DNA of 44,622 bases, from positions 1-44,622 of the forward strand of contig JAEELW010000057.1 in NCBI GenBank assembly GCA_016282915.1, read 5' to 3'. This document shows positions 37,441-44,622 of this stretch, piece by piece (within the stretch, counting starts at the first letter, position 1; every line of letters starts with the position of its first letter). The translations under genes and the position numbers were made by a program. The notes beneath the pieces are model-generated. The model was not told the origin of the DNA. It searched no databases and worked only from the letters and a program-made list of their open reading frames with translations. This DNA is from Lachnospiraceae bacterium (GTDB taxonomy: Bacteria > Bacillota > Clostridia > Lachnospirales > Lachnospiraceae).

Positions 37441-37620
37441 TCAGATCTGATGCTTCACGATCTGGTACTCATCTCCCGCCCGGAAGAAGGGGCACTGCTT
37501 TTCCCTTCCCGCCATCATCCGGTACATATCATCCTCGTCGATGCCGTCTTCCTTCACGCAGGAATACTCATCCAGTTCCTCATCATATTCGAAATACATA
37601 CACAGTTCGCAGCTGTTCAT
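37441..37620 (-). CDS. DUF6472-type cysteine-rich micro-protein
   Basis: A 59-residue reading frame starts at ATG 37620 (MNSCELCMYFEYDEELDEYS) with AGGAG 5 bases upstream, and is easily missed because of its length. Four cysteines lie at C4, C7, C21 and C43, in a CxxC ... C ... CPFF arrangement that could bind zinc. It ends with FRAGDEYQIVKHQI. This matches the acidic DUF6472 family of Clostridia. Function is unknown. It sits 42 bp after trmL and 94 bp before galE, inside the same operon. Confidence 0.85.
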   Translation of the reverse strand: MNSCELCMYFEYDEELDEYSCVKEDGIDEDDMYRMMAGREKQCPFFRAGDEYQIVKHQI

Positions 37621-37662
37621 GTCCGCTCCTTTTCCTTTTCCGTCCGCTTTTATCCCTTTCCT

Positions 37663-38178
37663 TCAGCCGCTCCCCGGAACAGCTTCTCCTCCCGGAAACT
37701 CCTTCGCAAAACGCCCGCTGCGCTCCATCCCCGGAAAATCCAGCTGACGCAGCGCCTCGTAGAGCACGATGTTCACCGAGTTTGCAAGGTTCAGCGAACG
37801 TGTCCCCGGAAGCATCGGGATACGTATGCAGAATTCTTCATTCTCCTTCAGGATCTCTTCGGGGATGCCTCCGCTTTCTTTTCCGAACATGATGAAATCG
37901 TCCGGCGCGAAATCCGCTTCGGTATATACCCGCCGTGCTTTTGTACTGGCCATCCAGATCCTGGCCCCGGGGTGCGCGGAAAGGAATTCCGCGTAATTGA
38001 TATACCGCCGGTAGTCTACCCGCTCCCAGTAATCCATGCCGGAACGCTTCACGGCGTATTCCGAGAGCTTAAAGCCCAGCGGTTCGATCAGATGCAGCTT
38101 TGTTCCGGTCGCCGCGCAGGTCCGGCCGATATTGCCCGTATTGGACGGGATCTCCGGCTGGTGGAGTACGATGTTCAT
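37663..38178 (-). CDS. trmL: TrmL, tRNA (cytidine/uridine-34 2'-O)-methyltransferase
   Basis: TrmL methylates the wobble ribose of leucine tRNAs using S-adenosylmethionine. The 171-residue SPOUT protein has motif 1 EIPSNTGNIGRTCAATG, motif 2 IMFGKESGGIPEEIL and the C-terminal knot motif IPMLPGTRSLNLANSVNIVL, all intact. The ATG overlaps the end of the channel gene by 4 bp with GAGGGAG upstream. Its place beside a translation-associated GTPase-nuclease may reflect a shared translation theme. Confidence 0.95.
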   Translation of the reverse strand: MNIVLHQPEIPSNTGNIGRTCAATGTKLHLIEPLGFKLSEYAVKRSGMDYWERVDYRRYINYAEFLSAHPGARIWMASTKARRVYTEADFAPDDFIMFGKESGGIPEEILKENEEFCIRIPMLPGTRSLNLANSVNIVLYEALRQLDFPGMERSGRFAKEFPGGEAVPGSG

Positions 38179-39407
38179 CTTTTCTCCCTCTTCCCGCTTC
38201 CGGAATGTGCTTCTTCCTTTGGCGAAGCCAGACGGTTATAGAGCATCACCACATCCCCCTTCTGCAGCCGCAGATCGCCGTTCGGGATCAGCGAACGCCC
38301 CCTTCTGCGGACCATCACGATAAAGCTGCGCCGCGAGATATCGAGATCCCTGATCTTCTGCCCGCACCACTCGTGCTGCTCCTTCAGGATCAGTTCCTTA
38401 AGATTGACGTTCGGCCCCTCTTCCTGTCCTGCCACACAGAAGACCAGCACGTCCCCTTCCATGAGCTCCTCTTCGCCGCGGGGGACCAGCACCTGCCCTT
38501 TCCGCTCGATCGCAGCCACAAAAAAGCTGCGCGGCAGCTTCAGCGCGGCGATCTTTGCGCCCACGCCGTTATCGCCCTTTTCCAGCTTCACCCGGATGAA
38601 GTGCACATCCGACTCCGCCGCCTGCTCTGTCATACGCCGCAGTTTTTCATACTGCTCGACGAAACCTGCGGAAATGATACCGGTGGGGATCGCCACCAGA
38701 CCGACGCCCAGCATCGTGAGCACCATTCCTACGATCTTGCCTGCCACCGAGATCGGGTAAATGTCTCCGTAACCCACGGTCAGCAGCGCCGCCGCCGACC
38801 ACCAGAGCCCCGAAAGAGCGTTGTCGAATACGTTCGGCTGCAGGGAATGCTCGAGACTGTACATGCACAGGCTGGAAGCCAGCATGAGCATGATGATGAT
38901 AAAGACCGAGGAAAGCAGGAGCCTTGCTTTATTTTTGATGACCGCAGCGATCACATTGAGCGAATCAAAGTATGCGTTCACGCGGAAAATACGGAAGATC
39001 CGCATCACGCGGAAGATACGGAAAGCCGCCACGCCGCTGGGAAAGAAAAACGGCAGGTAGTACGGTAGACAGGACAGGATATCGACGATGCCGTTAAACG
39101 AAAAGATATATTTCAACAGCGCCGCCGGTTCACTCAGTTCCGGCCACAGACAGCCGGCCGTCCAGAAGCGCAGGAGCAGGTCAAAGGCAAAGAACGCCAC
39201 GGTCACGGCCTCGATGGTCAGGAGCACATCCCCGCAGCTGTCCATCGCTCCCTGAAAGGTCATCATTACACCGACCGTCAGATTGATCACGATCACGGCA
39301 AAATTCAGGATATCATAGGCACGGCCGATGAAATCCTCATTGTAGCCGACCTCTATGATATCCGAAACCCTTTTCCGGATGCTGCTTTTGGCCTTCGCTT
39401 TCCCCAC
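38175..39407 (-). CDS. Voltage-gated K+ channel with two TrkA-C-like cytoplasmic domains
   Basis: The 410-residue protein has six membrane segments. An S4 voltage sensor carries regularly spaced arginines (FRIFRVMRIFRIFRVN, about 127-142), and the K+ selectivity filter TVGYGD is at residues 210-215. Two RCK/TrkA-C-like modules follow at about 260-330 and 335-395 (FFVAAIERKGQVLVPRGEEEL and SFIVMVRRRGRSLIPNGDLRL). It should pass K+ and be gated by voltage and a ligand. The start codon is GTG at 39407, with GAGGAT 9 bases upstream, 3 bp after the MutS-like stop. Presence of both modules without a Rossmann RCK_N domain is a little unusual. Confidence 0.9.
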   Translation of the reverse strand: MGKAKAKSSIRKRVSDIIEVGYNEDFIGRAYDILNFAVIVINLTVGVMMTFQGAMDSCGDVLLTIEAVTVAFFAFDLLLRFWTAGCLWPELSEPAALLKYIFSFNGIVDILSCLPYYLPFFFPSGVAAFRIFRVMRIFRIFRVNAYFDSLNVIAAVIKNKARLLLSSVFIIIMLMLASSLCMYSLEHSLQPNVFDNALSGLWWSAAALLTVGYGDIYPISVAGKIVGMVLTMLGVGLVAIPTGIISAGFVEQYEKLRRMTEQAAESDVHFIRVKLEKGDNGVGAKIAALKLPRSFFVAAIERKGQVLVPRGEEELMEGDVLVFCVAGQEEGPNVNLKELILKEQHEWCGQKIRDLDISRRSFIVMVRRRGRSLIPNGDLRLQKGDVVMLYNRLASPKEEAHSGSGKREKR

Positions 39408-39410
39408 TTC

Positions 39411-41141
39411 CTACTGATCCTCTCCCGTCAGCATCGCATAAGTCACACCGTATTTGATCGCGATATCTTCCGCATAGGAGCGCCCTTCCGGCGCCGCCAG
39501 CCGGAGCTTGAAGGACCGTTCACCGTCCCGGGTCTCCGCCACCAGCGAGGCGGCTTTTGCACCGTCCGACTCCGCATTGATCTCGCCGATCTCCATTGCA
39601 AGCTTGTGCATATGCGTATTGTAGATCGTCCGCATGCCGCGCTTCAGGATCGCCTTCACGGCGTCGCGCGCGATATAATATCCCTCCTCAAAAGAGGTCG
39701 TTGAAAATGTCTCGTTCAAAAGCAGCAGGCTCTTTCCGCTGCCCGCCCCGTAGATCTCCTTGAAACGGCTGCACTCTTCACCGAGCCGCCCCAGATCCAT
39801 GGTACTGTCTTCATCTGCCGGGTAATGGGTATAGATGCAGTCTGCCGGCTGAAAAGCAAAAGACTCTCCGGGCACGCAGATCCCTCCCTGCCCCAGCACA
39901 AAGAGCTGTCCCACCGCCTGCGTGATCGTTGTCTTTCCGCCACGGTTCGCTCCCGTCAGGATGTAACAGGTATGCTCCTTATCAAAGACCAGATCGTTGG
40001 GAACGATCGCGGAAGGCTCCAGCTCGCCGGCCACCGCAAGCTTCAGGTTGTATACGCCTTTCGCCCGCATGCGCAGATCCCCGGACTCTTCCGGGACCTC
40101 CGGCGTACAGAATGTATAGCCGCGCTCCTTCAGTTTCTCCATGAACTCCGCCCAGCGGATGTAATACATGAATTCCGGGATGAGCCCCACGATACTGCCG
40201 ATGCTGAAATTCACATATTTGCTCAGCCCCTGCTCCAGCCTTCTGGTGATCAGGCTCAGCATGCTGCTGATCTCACGGTCAAAGAAATGCGTCACATAAC
40301 GCGAGCTGTCCTTCTCCGGCGTGGCCGCAAGCGTCCTTCCTATGAGCGGGAGCATCAGCGGATTCCGCTCTGCCGCGAAAACAGCGCCGATCCTTCCGAG
40401 TTCCCCGGTAAAATCCGCGGAACTGTTCGTGACCGGGTGAAAGCGCATACTCCCGTTCCACTTGTTTCCGTCCCGTATCCCTTCTTTTGTCGCCAGCGCT
40501 TCGGAGAAATTATTCAGAATGCCCGAGCTCTTGAATTCCTTATTGTTCACCGAGATCAGGCCGATACTGTCCACTTCGAAATTCCGGTTCAGATTGACGC
40601 CGATGGTCACGCTGCGAAGGTTCTTGACATCCGCCTTCAGCGCCCCGATATCCATTTTGAGCTCTTCAAAAAGAGACTCTTCATGCACTTCCTGGACATA
40701 AGCGCGCAGCGCCTTCAATCCGTCCGAATGCACATCGGCATCGTCCAGGCAGTCACGGATCTGCTCCACACTTTTGATGTAATCATCCAGCTCGCTCAGA
40801 CGGTGCAGAAGTTCCCACAGCCCCACGCGCATATCATGGTCTTTTTTGAAACTCCCGTAATCGTTCAGAAACTGCACATGATCCAGCAGTTCCATCATGC
40901 GCGAACGCATCTTCGGCTGGGCCACGATATCACGGAACACGCCGGCACGATACCTTGCGGTCTCCGGATCCGCGGTCATCGTCTTCATGATCGAGGCGAT
41001 CACGGTACGCTCATTCACCTTCCCGGTGAGCTTTTCGCATATCGTATCCATTCCCAGATCGTGCCAGGCAGTATCCGAAATGACCCTGCTCTCCTGCAGC
41101 TCGCCTTCCGGAAAGAGGATACTGATCATTTTCTTCGCCAT
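39411..41141 (-). CDS. MutS-like ATPase lacking mismatch-recognition domain
   Basis: The 576-residue protein has only the lever/core (domain III-like, about 60-380) and ATPase (domain V) parts of MutS. The mismatch-binding domain I, the connector and the MutS2 Smr nuclease are absent. Walker A is GANRGGKTT (397-405). The Walker B motif reads LLLLNETFSTTS, with asparagine (N476) where MutS proteins have aspartate and the glutamate (E477) retained. Such short MutS-like proteins are widespread in Firmicutes with unknown roles. It is not expected to do standard mismatch repair. ATG has GGAGG 4 bases upstream, and the gene has its own promoter inside the end of the preceding gene. Confidence 0.85.
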   Translation of the reverse strand: MAKKMISILFPEGELQESRVISDTAWHDLGMDTICEKLTGKVNERTVIASIMKTMTADPETARYRAGVFRDIVAQPKMRSRMMELLDHVQFLNDYGSFKKDHDMRVGLWELLHRLSELDDYIKSVEQIRDCLDDADVHSDGLKALRAYVQEVHEESLFEELKMDIGALKADVKNLRSVTIGVNLNRNFEVDSIGLISVNNKEFKSSGILNNFSEALATKEGIRDGNKWNGSMRFHPVTNSSADFTGELGRIGAVFAAERNPLMLPLIGRTLAATPEKDSSRYVTHFFDREISSMLSLITRRLEQGLSKYVNFSIGSIVGLIPEFMYYIRWAEFMEKLKERGYTFCTPEVPEESGDLRMRAKGVYNLKLAVAGELEPSAIVPNDLVFDKEHTCYILTGANRGGKTTITQAVGQLFVLGQGGICVPGESFAFQPADCIYTHYPADEDSTMDLGRLGEECSRFKEIYGAGSGKSLLLLNETFSTTSFEEGYYIARDAVKAILKRGMRTIYNTHMHKLAMEIGEINAESDGAKAASLVAETRDGERSFKLRLAAPEGRSYAEDIAIKYGVTYAMLTGEDQ

Positions 41142-41164
41142 AACGCCTCCGAATCCGATACCAC

Positions 41165-41184
41165 GGTATTGTTAACATAATACC
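41165..41184. promoter_or_regulatory. Operator-like palindrome over the MutS-like gene's -10 box
   Basis: GGTATT (41165-41170) and AATACC (41179-41184) flank a GTTAAC-containing centre. The right arm overlaps the -10 box TATTAT of the promoter at 41177-41205, so a bound dimer would block it. No regulator gene is nearby. Confidence 0.4.
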
Positions 41185-41205
41185 ATTTCTGCCTGTCAGG
41201 GTCAA
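41177..41205 (-). promoter_or_regulatory. Promoter of the MutS-like/channel/trmL/DUF6472/galE run
   Basis: On the minus strand TTGACC is 17 bp from TATTAT, 36 bp before the ATG at 41141. It overlaps the last codons of the GTPase-NYN gene. Confidence 0.7.
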
Positions 41206-43874
41206 ATGCGTTTTGCCCCCCGCCCGTATGCGCTGAGCAGCTTCTCTCTTTCTTCCGAGACCCGCTGCTCCAGTTCCCTGGCGGACATGCGCCGGCAGCT
41301 GTTCCCCCAGGCCACGGTCTGCTCCAGACGGTCCGAGGTGGCCACGGTAATGTCAAACTTCTTTCCGTTTTCCGCCGCAAAGCGCTCGATGTACTGGTCC
41401 GCAGTCTGCCCTTCCCCGGTATAGACCAGCTGCAGGTTCGGAAGCGACTGCTTCGAACTGCTGCGTCCTTTGATCCGGTAGGCGTCAAACACGAGCAGCA
41501 CTTCAAAATCCTGCGTCCCCTGGAAATCCGACAGGATATCGATCAGCTTATCCCTGGCGCTGTCCATGTTTTCCGCAGCAAGTTCCTTCAGCTCCTTCCA
41601 GGCAAAGACCATGTTGTAGCCGTCCACGACCAGGTACTGTTTTTTCCTCTCCTGCGGCGAAAAGCGGTAAGCGGCGTAGGCTTCGTCAAAATCATATTCC
41701 TTCGGAACGCCCCGTCCGTTCTTCCACACGCCCAGGCCCTTCCGCTTTTCATGCTCGGCCTGCACATTGGAATCGCTGTTGGAATAAAACGTCCGGTTCA
41801 GGATCGCATCCACTTCATCCGTACCGATCGCCTTCATTTCCCCGCCGCCGGCCTGCTGCTGCCTGGCGCGAAAGACCTGCGCATCGCTTTCCTTCCGTTC
41901 ATTTTTGTCCGAAAAAGCGTGGTACGCGCTCTCCAGATGCATATAGTCCCACACTTCGTTCCACGGGACCACAAAGCCCGCCCCATGGGCGCAGAAGACG
42001 GAATCCGGAGTGTTCCTGAGATCCGCTTCCGGCAGATAGGCCGTTTTTTCGATCACCTCTTCCGCATTGTGACAGGGTCCGTAGGACGACAGCTCCAGAG
42101 AGATCTGCCCCATGCCGCCGGTATAGGCTGCCAGATCCTTTGCATAATTCTGTATGCAGCTGACCGGCGCCGTGCCCGTGAGCATCGCCCTCTCCCCGAG
42201 GATCTCCGGTGCTTCCACTTTTCCATGCATGTTCTCCACATCGGTCATGGCCCGTCCCACATTTTCCACCGGCAGTTCGATGCGGAAGAAATAATACGGT
42301 TCCAGAAGGATGCTCTCTGCCTGCATGAGACCCTGGCGCACCGCCCGGTAAGTCGCCTGCCGGAAATCACCGCCCTCCGTATGCTTCGGATGCGCGCGCC
42401 CCGTAAGGATGCGGATCTTCATATCCGTGAGCGGACTCCCCGTGAGTACGCCCCTGTGCGTCTTTTCCCGCAGGTGTGTGAGGATCAGCCGCTGCCAGTT
42501 CCGCTCCAGTATATCCTCGCTGCAGAGCGAATCAAAACTCAGGCCGCTGCCATTCTCATCCGGCTCAAGGAGCAGATGGACTTCCGCATAATGCCGGAGC
42601 GGTTCGAAATGTCCGACGCCCTCCACCGGCGCCGCAATGGTTTCCTTATAAACGACCGTACCTTCACCGAAGCGTACCGCGATACCGAAACGGTCCTTCA
42701 ATGTCCGCTTCAGCACCTCCAGCTGCACTTCTCCCATCACACGGAGGCGTATCCCCGCGCGCCCGCGGCCGCTTCGTGCAGCCCCCGGATCTTCGTCTTC
42801 GGAAAAAACACGAAGCTGCGGATCCTCTTCTTCGAGGACCCGCAGCTTTGCGAGCAATACCGTATCATCTGTTCCGTCTTCCGCATATACGCGGTAACTG
42901 AGCACCGGCTCCAAAAGGACGGGGTTGCTTCCCTTCAGGGCACCGAGCCCCATACCCGCGCTGCTTAAGTTCAGCCCGGTAACGGCGCAGATCCTGCCGG
43001 CCTTCAGTTCCGTTACTGTCTCATATTTTTCCCCGGAATAGATGCGGATCTGATTGACCTTTTCTTCCCCGATCACGTCGCGGCTGCGCAATACGCCGCC
43101 CAGGATCTTTAGATGCGTCAGGCGGTTTCCCGCGGCGTCGCGGCTGATCTTGAAGACCCTGGCCGCAAATTCCCCGCCGTACTGCGGCTCCGTCGAAAAC
43201 TCCGTCAGAGCCCGCAAAAGGAGTTCGATCCCTTCCATCTTCAGCGCCGAGCCGAAGAATACGGGAAAGAGTCTGCGCCGCTCCACAAGCCCGGCAATGC
43301 AGGCACTGTCAATGCGCGCTTCTCCTCCCAGATAAGCTTCCATCAGGCTCTCATCGCAGAGCGCGACCGCTTCCTCATCTTCTTCCGACAGCCCCGAAAA
43401 AGCCCTCGAAAGATCCAGGCAGTTTGCGTGGAGGCGCTTCTGAAGTTCCGCAAGCACCTTTTCTCCATCCGCTCCCGGCTGGTCCATCTTGTTCACAAAG
43501 ATCATCACCGGGATCCCATACTGCTGCAGCAGGGACCAGAGGGTCAGCGTATGTCCTTTCACGCCGTCGGCCGCGCTCACGAGAAGGATGCACAGATCCA
43601 GTACCTGCAGCACGCTTTCCGCCTCTGCCGAAAAATCCACGTGTCCCGGCGTATCCAGAAGGGTGATCCCGATATCTCCGTAACTGAGCTCCGCCTGCTT
43701 GGAATAGATCGTGATACCACGCTCGCGCTCCTGCACATCCGTATCCAGAAAACTGTCCCGGGTATCGACCCGCCCCGCTTTCCGCAAAACCCCTGCCTTA
43801 TACAGCAATGCTTCGGTCAGCGTTGTTTTCCCGGCATCCACATGCGCGAGTATGCCCAGATTGATATGTTTCAC
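41202..43874 (-). CDS. TetM-like translational GTPase fused to a NYN/Rae1-type ribonuclease domain
   Basis: The 890-residue protein starts at GTG 43874 (MKHINLGILAHVDAGKTT), with GGGAG 5 bases upstream; an ATG four codons earlier has no good site. Residues about 1-650 follow the EF-G/TetM order: G1 AHVDAGKTT, G2 region with RERGITI, G3 DTPGHVDF, G4 NKMD, then domains II-V. Residues about 745-870 form a NYN (YacP/Rae1) domain with acidic residues D751 (VVDGYNM), D797 (VFDAYR), D826 (TADQYIER) and D848 (TSDRLEQ). They are joined by a charged linker (about 650-740). TetM-type proteins bind the ribosomal A site. Bacillus Rae1 cuts mRNA there. A combined ribosome-quality-control role is inferred. 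Tetracycline protection cannot be excluded, but divergence and chromosomal housekeeping context argue against it. Confidence 0.88.
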   Translation of the reverse strand: MKHINLGILAHVDAGKTTLTEALLYKAGVLRKAGRVDTRDSFLDTDVQERERGITIYSKQAELSYGDIGITLLDTPGHVDFSAEAESVLQVLDLCILLVSAADGVKGHTLTLWSLLQQYGIPVMIFVNKMDQPGADGEKVLAELQKRLHANCLDLSRAFSGLSEEDEEAVALCDESLMEAYLGGEARIDSACIAGLVERRRLFPVFFGSALKMEGIELLLRALTEFSTEPQYGGEFAARVFKISRDAAGNRLTHLKILGGVLRSRDVIGEEKVNQIRIYSGEKYETVTELKAGRICAVTGLNLSSAGMGLGALKGSNPVLLEPVLSYRVYAEDGTDDTVLLAKLRVLEEEDPQLRVFSEDEDPGAARSGRGRAGIRLRVMGEVQLEVLKRTLKDRFGIAVRFGEGTVVYKETIAAPVEGVGHFEPLRHYAEVHLLLEPDENGSGLSFDSLCSEDILERNWQRLILTHLREKTHRGVLTGSPLTDMKIRILTGRAHPKHTEGGDFRQATYRAVRQGLMQAESILLEPYYFFRIELPVENVGRAMTDVENMHGKVEAPEILGERAMLTGTAPVSCIQNYAKDLAAYTGGMGQISLELSSYGPCHNAEEVIEKTAYLPEADLRNTPDSVFCAHGAGFVVPWNEVWDYMHLESAYHAFSDKNERKESDAQVFRARQQQAGGGEMKAIGTDEVDAILNRTFYSNSDSNVQAEHEKRKGLGVWKNGRGVPKEYDFDEAYAAYRFSPQERKKQYLVVDGYNMVFAWKELKELAAENMDSARDKLIDILSDFQGTQDFEVLLVFDAYRIKGRSSSKQSLPNLQLVYTGEGQTADQYIERFAAENGKKFDITVATSDRLEQTVAWGNSCRRMSARELEQRVSEEREKLLSAYGRGAKRI

Positions 43875-43962
43875 CGTTTCTCCCATTCACGATCCCCGCC
43901 GGAACGATGCTCCGTCCCTGATACGATCCTGCCACCGTACGCCCGGCCTCTCCATGTGACAG

Positions 43963-43991
43963 ATGATAAACCTTCCGTATGGGCCAGTCAA
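43963..43991 (-). promoter_or_regulatory. Promoter of the GTPase-NYN gene
   Basis: On the minus strand TTGACT is 17 bp from TATCAT, leaving a leader of about 80 bases before the GTG at 43874. No TetM-type leader peptide or T-rich attenuator is visible in it. Confidence 0.65.
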
Positions 43992-44027
43992 GCCGCGGAA
44001 AGCCTCCGGCTGCCGGTGCTTCCCTTT

Positions 44028-44534
44028 CTACGGCTCCGTGATCCGTCCTTCCGCAGCCAGCTGCTCAAGCAGCGCCGTGCAGCCCTCGATCACGTCCCGG
44101 TAAGTTTCATCAAAACGTCCGGTATACCAGGGATCGGCGATGCTCCTTCCGGGCCGGCCGGTATAGTCCAGCAGCAGCCGGATCTTTCCTTCGGTATCCG
44201 GGCCGGTGATCCGCATCGTATTCCTGATGTTTGCGCTGTCCGCGCAAAGGATCAGATCATAGTGCGCGTAATCGGCGCGGGTCACCTGCCTCGCCCGCTT
44301 ATTGCTGAAGTTTGTGTAAGCGGTCTTTCCGATGCCGTGTTCCCGGAGCACCTTCTGCGCCGGCGGGTAAACAGGATTGCCCACGCCGGCCCAGATCTCC
44401 TCCGTGCTTGTCGCCGCCGACGCGATCTCAAACTGATCCTTTATCCCCCGTTTCTCCACCATATCCTTCAACACAAATTCCGAGATCGGCGAACGGCAGA
44501 TATTGCCGTGGCAGATGAATAATACTTTTATCAT
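44028..44534 (-). CDS. Low-molecular-weight protein tyrosine phosphatase
   Basis: The 168-residue protein starts with the active-site loop CHGNICRS (C8 nucleophile, R14) and ends its catalytic part with the acid motif ADPWYTG (D134). Such enzymes remove phosphate from tyrosine kinases that control polysaccharide export, or from arginine on proteins (YwlE type). The residue after the loop's first G and the overall sequence do not settle tyrosine versus arginine specificity. AGGAG lies 12 bases before the ATG, which is rather far. It precedes the GTPase gene with its own promoter between, so the two are not tightly linked. Confidence 0.93.
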   Translation of the reverse strand: MIKVLFICHGNICRSPISEFVLKDMVEKRGIKDQFEIASAATSTEEIWAGVGNPVYPPAQKVLREHGIGKTAYTNFSNKRARQVTRADYAHYDLILCADSANIRNTMRITGPDTEGKIRLLLDYTGRPGRSIADPWYTGRFDETYRDVIEGCTALLEQLAAEGRITEP

Positions 44535-44558
44535 AATGTTTTTCTGCTCCTGACTTGC

Positions 44559-44622
44559 TTATTTTTTTAGAGTTTTCAGACCTGTTTTTAAGGTGCAAAC
44601 GAGGTGCAAGTTCATGTGTGCC
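44559..44622 (-). other. Possible 3' end of a gene entering from the right edge
   Basis: One minus-strand frame is open from the window edge to a TAA at 44559-44561 (ending VCTLKTGLKTLKK). The same bases contain a direct repeat TTGCACC/TTTGCACC spaced 10 bp. Only 20 codons are visible, too few to decide whether this is coding. Confidence 0.2.

Noticed and set aside
41202-43874. Tetracycline resistance determinant (tetM/tetW class)
   Set aside because: Motifs are those of the family, but the sequence is divergent, carries an extra nuclease domain, lacks a leader-peptide attenuator and has no mobile-element neighbours.
44535-44622. Integrase C-terminus or attachment site at the right edge
   Set aside because: The short open frame and the TTGCACC repeats were suggestive, but 20 codons and one repeat pair cannot support a call.

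Overview
The window looks like chromosome from a GC-rich member of the Clostridia, most likely Lachnospiraceae. This rests on the gene set rather than on any marker gene: a sufCBD/sufSU iron-sulfur system without sufA or sufE, a GlgC/GlgD pair, SpoVG, a DUF6472 micro-protein, a DnaD/DnaI-type helicase-loading pair, an SGNH/MBOAT acyltransferase pair with a repetitive S-[QE]-N-E-A linker, and a TetM-like GTPase fused to a NYN nuclease. Coding density is high, most genes are on the minus strand, and 4-bp start/stop overlaps are common. I see no rRNA, tRNA, CRISPR array, transposase or prophage genes.

Layout from left to right. (1) 1-4502, minus: a tail-anchored coiled-coil repeat protein, a LysM/G5/M23 endopeptidase and the start of a gene running off the left edge. 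(2) 4885-14490, minus: the suf genes in two blocks. sufC-sufB-sufD sit behind a strong promoter at 14547-14575. sufS-sufU lie about 4.6 kb further downstream, after four cell-envelope genes (transglutaminase-like, small secreted protein, membrane acyltransferase, M15 peptidase) that have their own promoter. A 200-bp element bounded by inverted repeats marks the split. (3) 14599-22471, minus: pth-mfd-beta-propeller, translationally coupled; a DUF349 coiled-coil gene; spoVG. (4) 22697-25091, minus: glgC-glgD. (5) 25465-30496, plus: murC, then dnaD-like, dnaI-like and a divergent prs. A cluster of DnaA-box-like sequences lies in front of the dnaD-like gene. (6) 30550-34241, minus: a sugar nucleotidyltransferase and the SGNH/MBOAT pair. 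(7) 34425-35333, plus: degV-like, sharing a divergent promoter region that contains a perfect 15-bp palindrome. (8) 35441-44534, minus: a PolC-like helical fragment, galE, DUF6472, trmL, a voltage-gated K+ channel-like gene, a MutS-like ATPase, the GTPase-NYN fusion and a low-molecular-weight phosphatase.

How the genes work together. The Suf genes build Fe-S clusters, with SufS/SufU supplying sulfur to the SufBCD scaffold. Their split places desulfurase and scaffold under different promoters. Pth and Mfd link translation and transcription-coupled repair. GlgC/GlgD commit glucose to glycogen. The DnaD/DnaI pair loads the replicative helicase. The best candidate for a little-described system is the GTPase-NYN fusion at 41202-43874: a ribosome-binding GTPase of the tetracycline-protection family joined to a nuclease domain of the type that, in Bacillus Rae1/YacP, cuts mRNA in the ribosomal A site.
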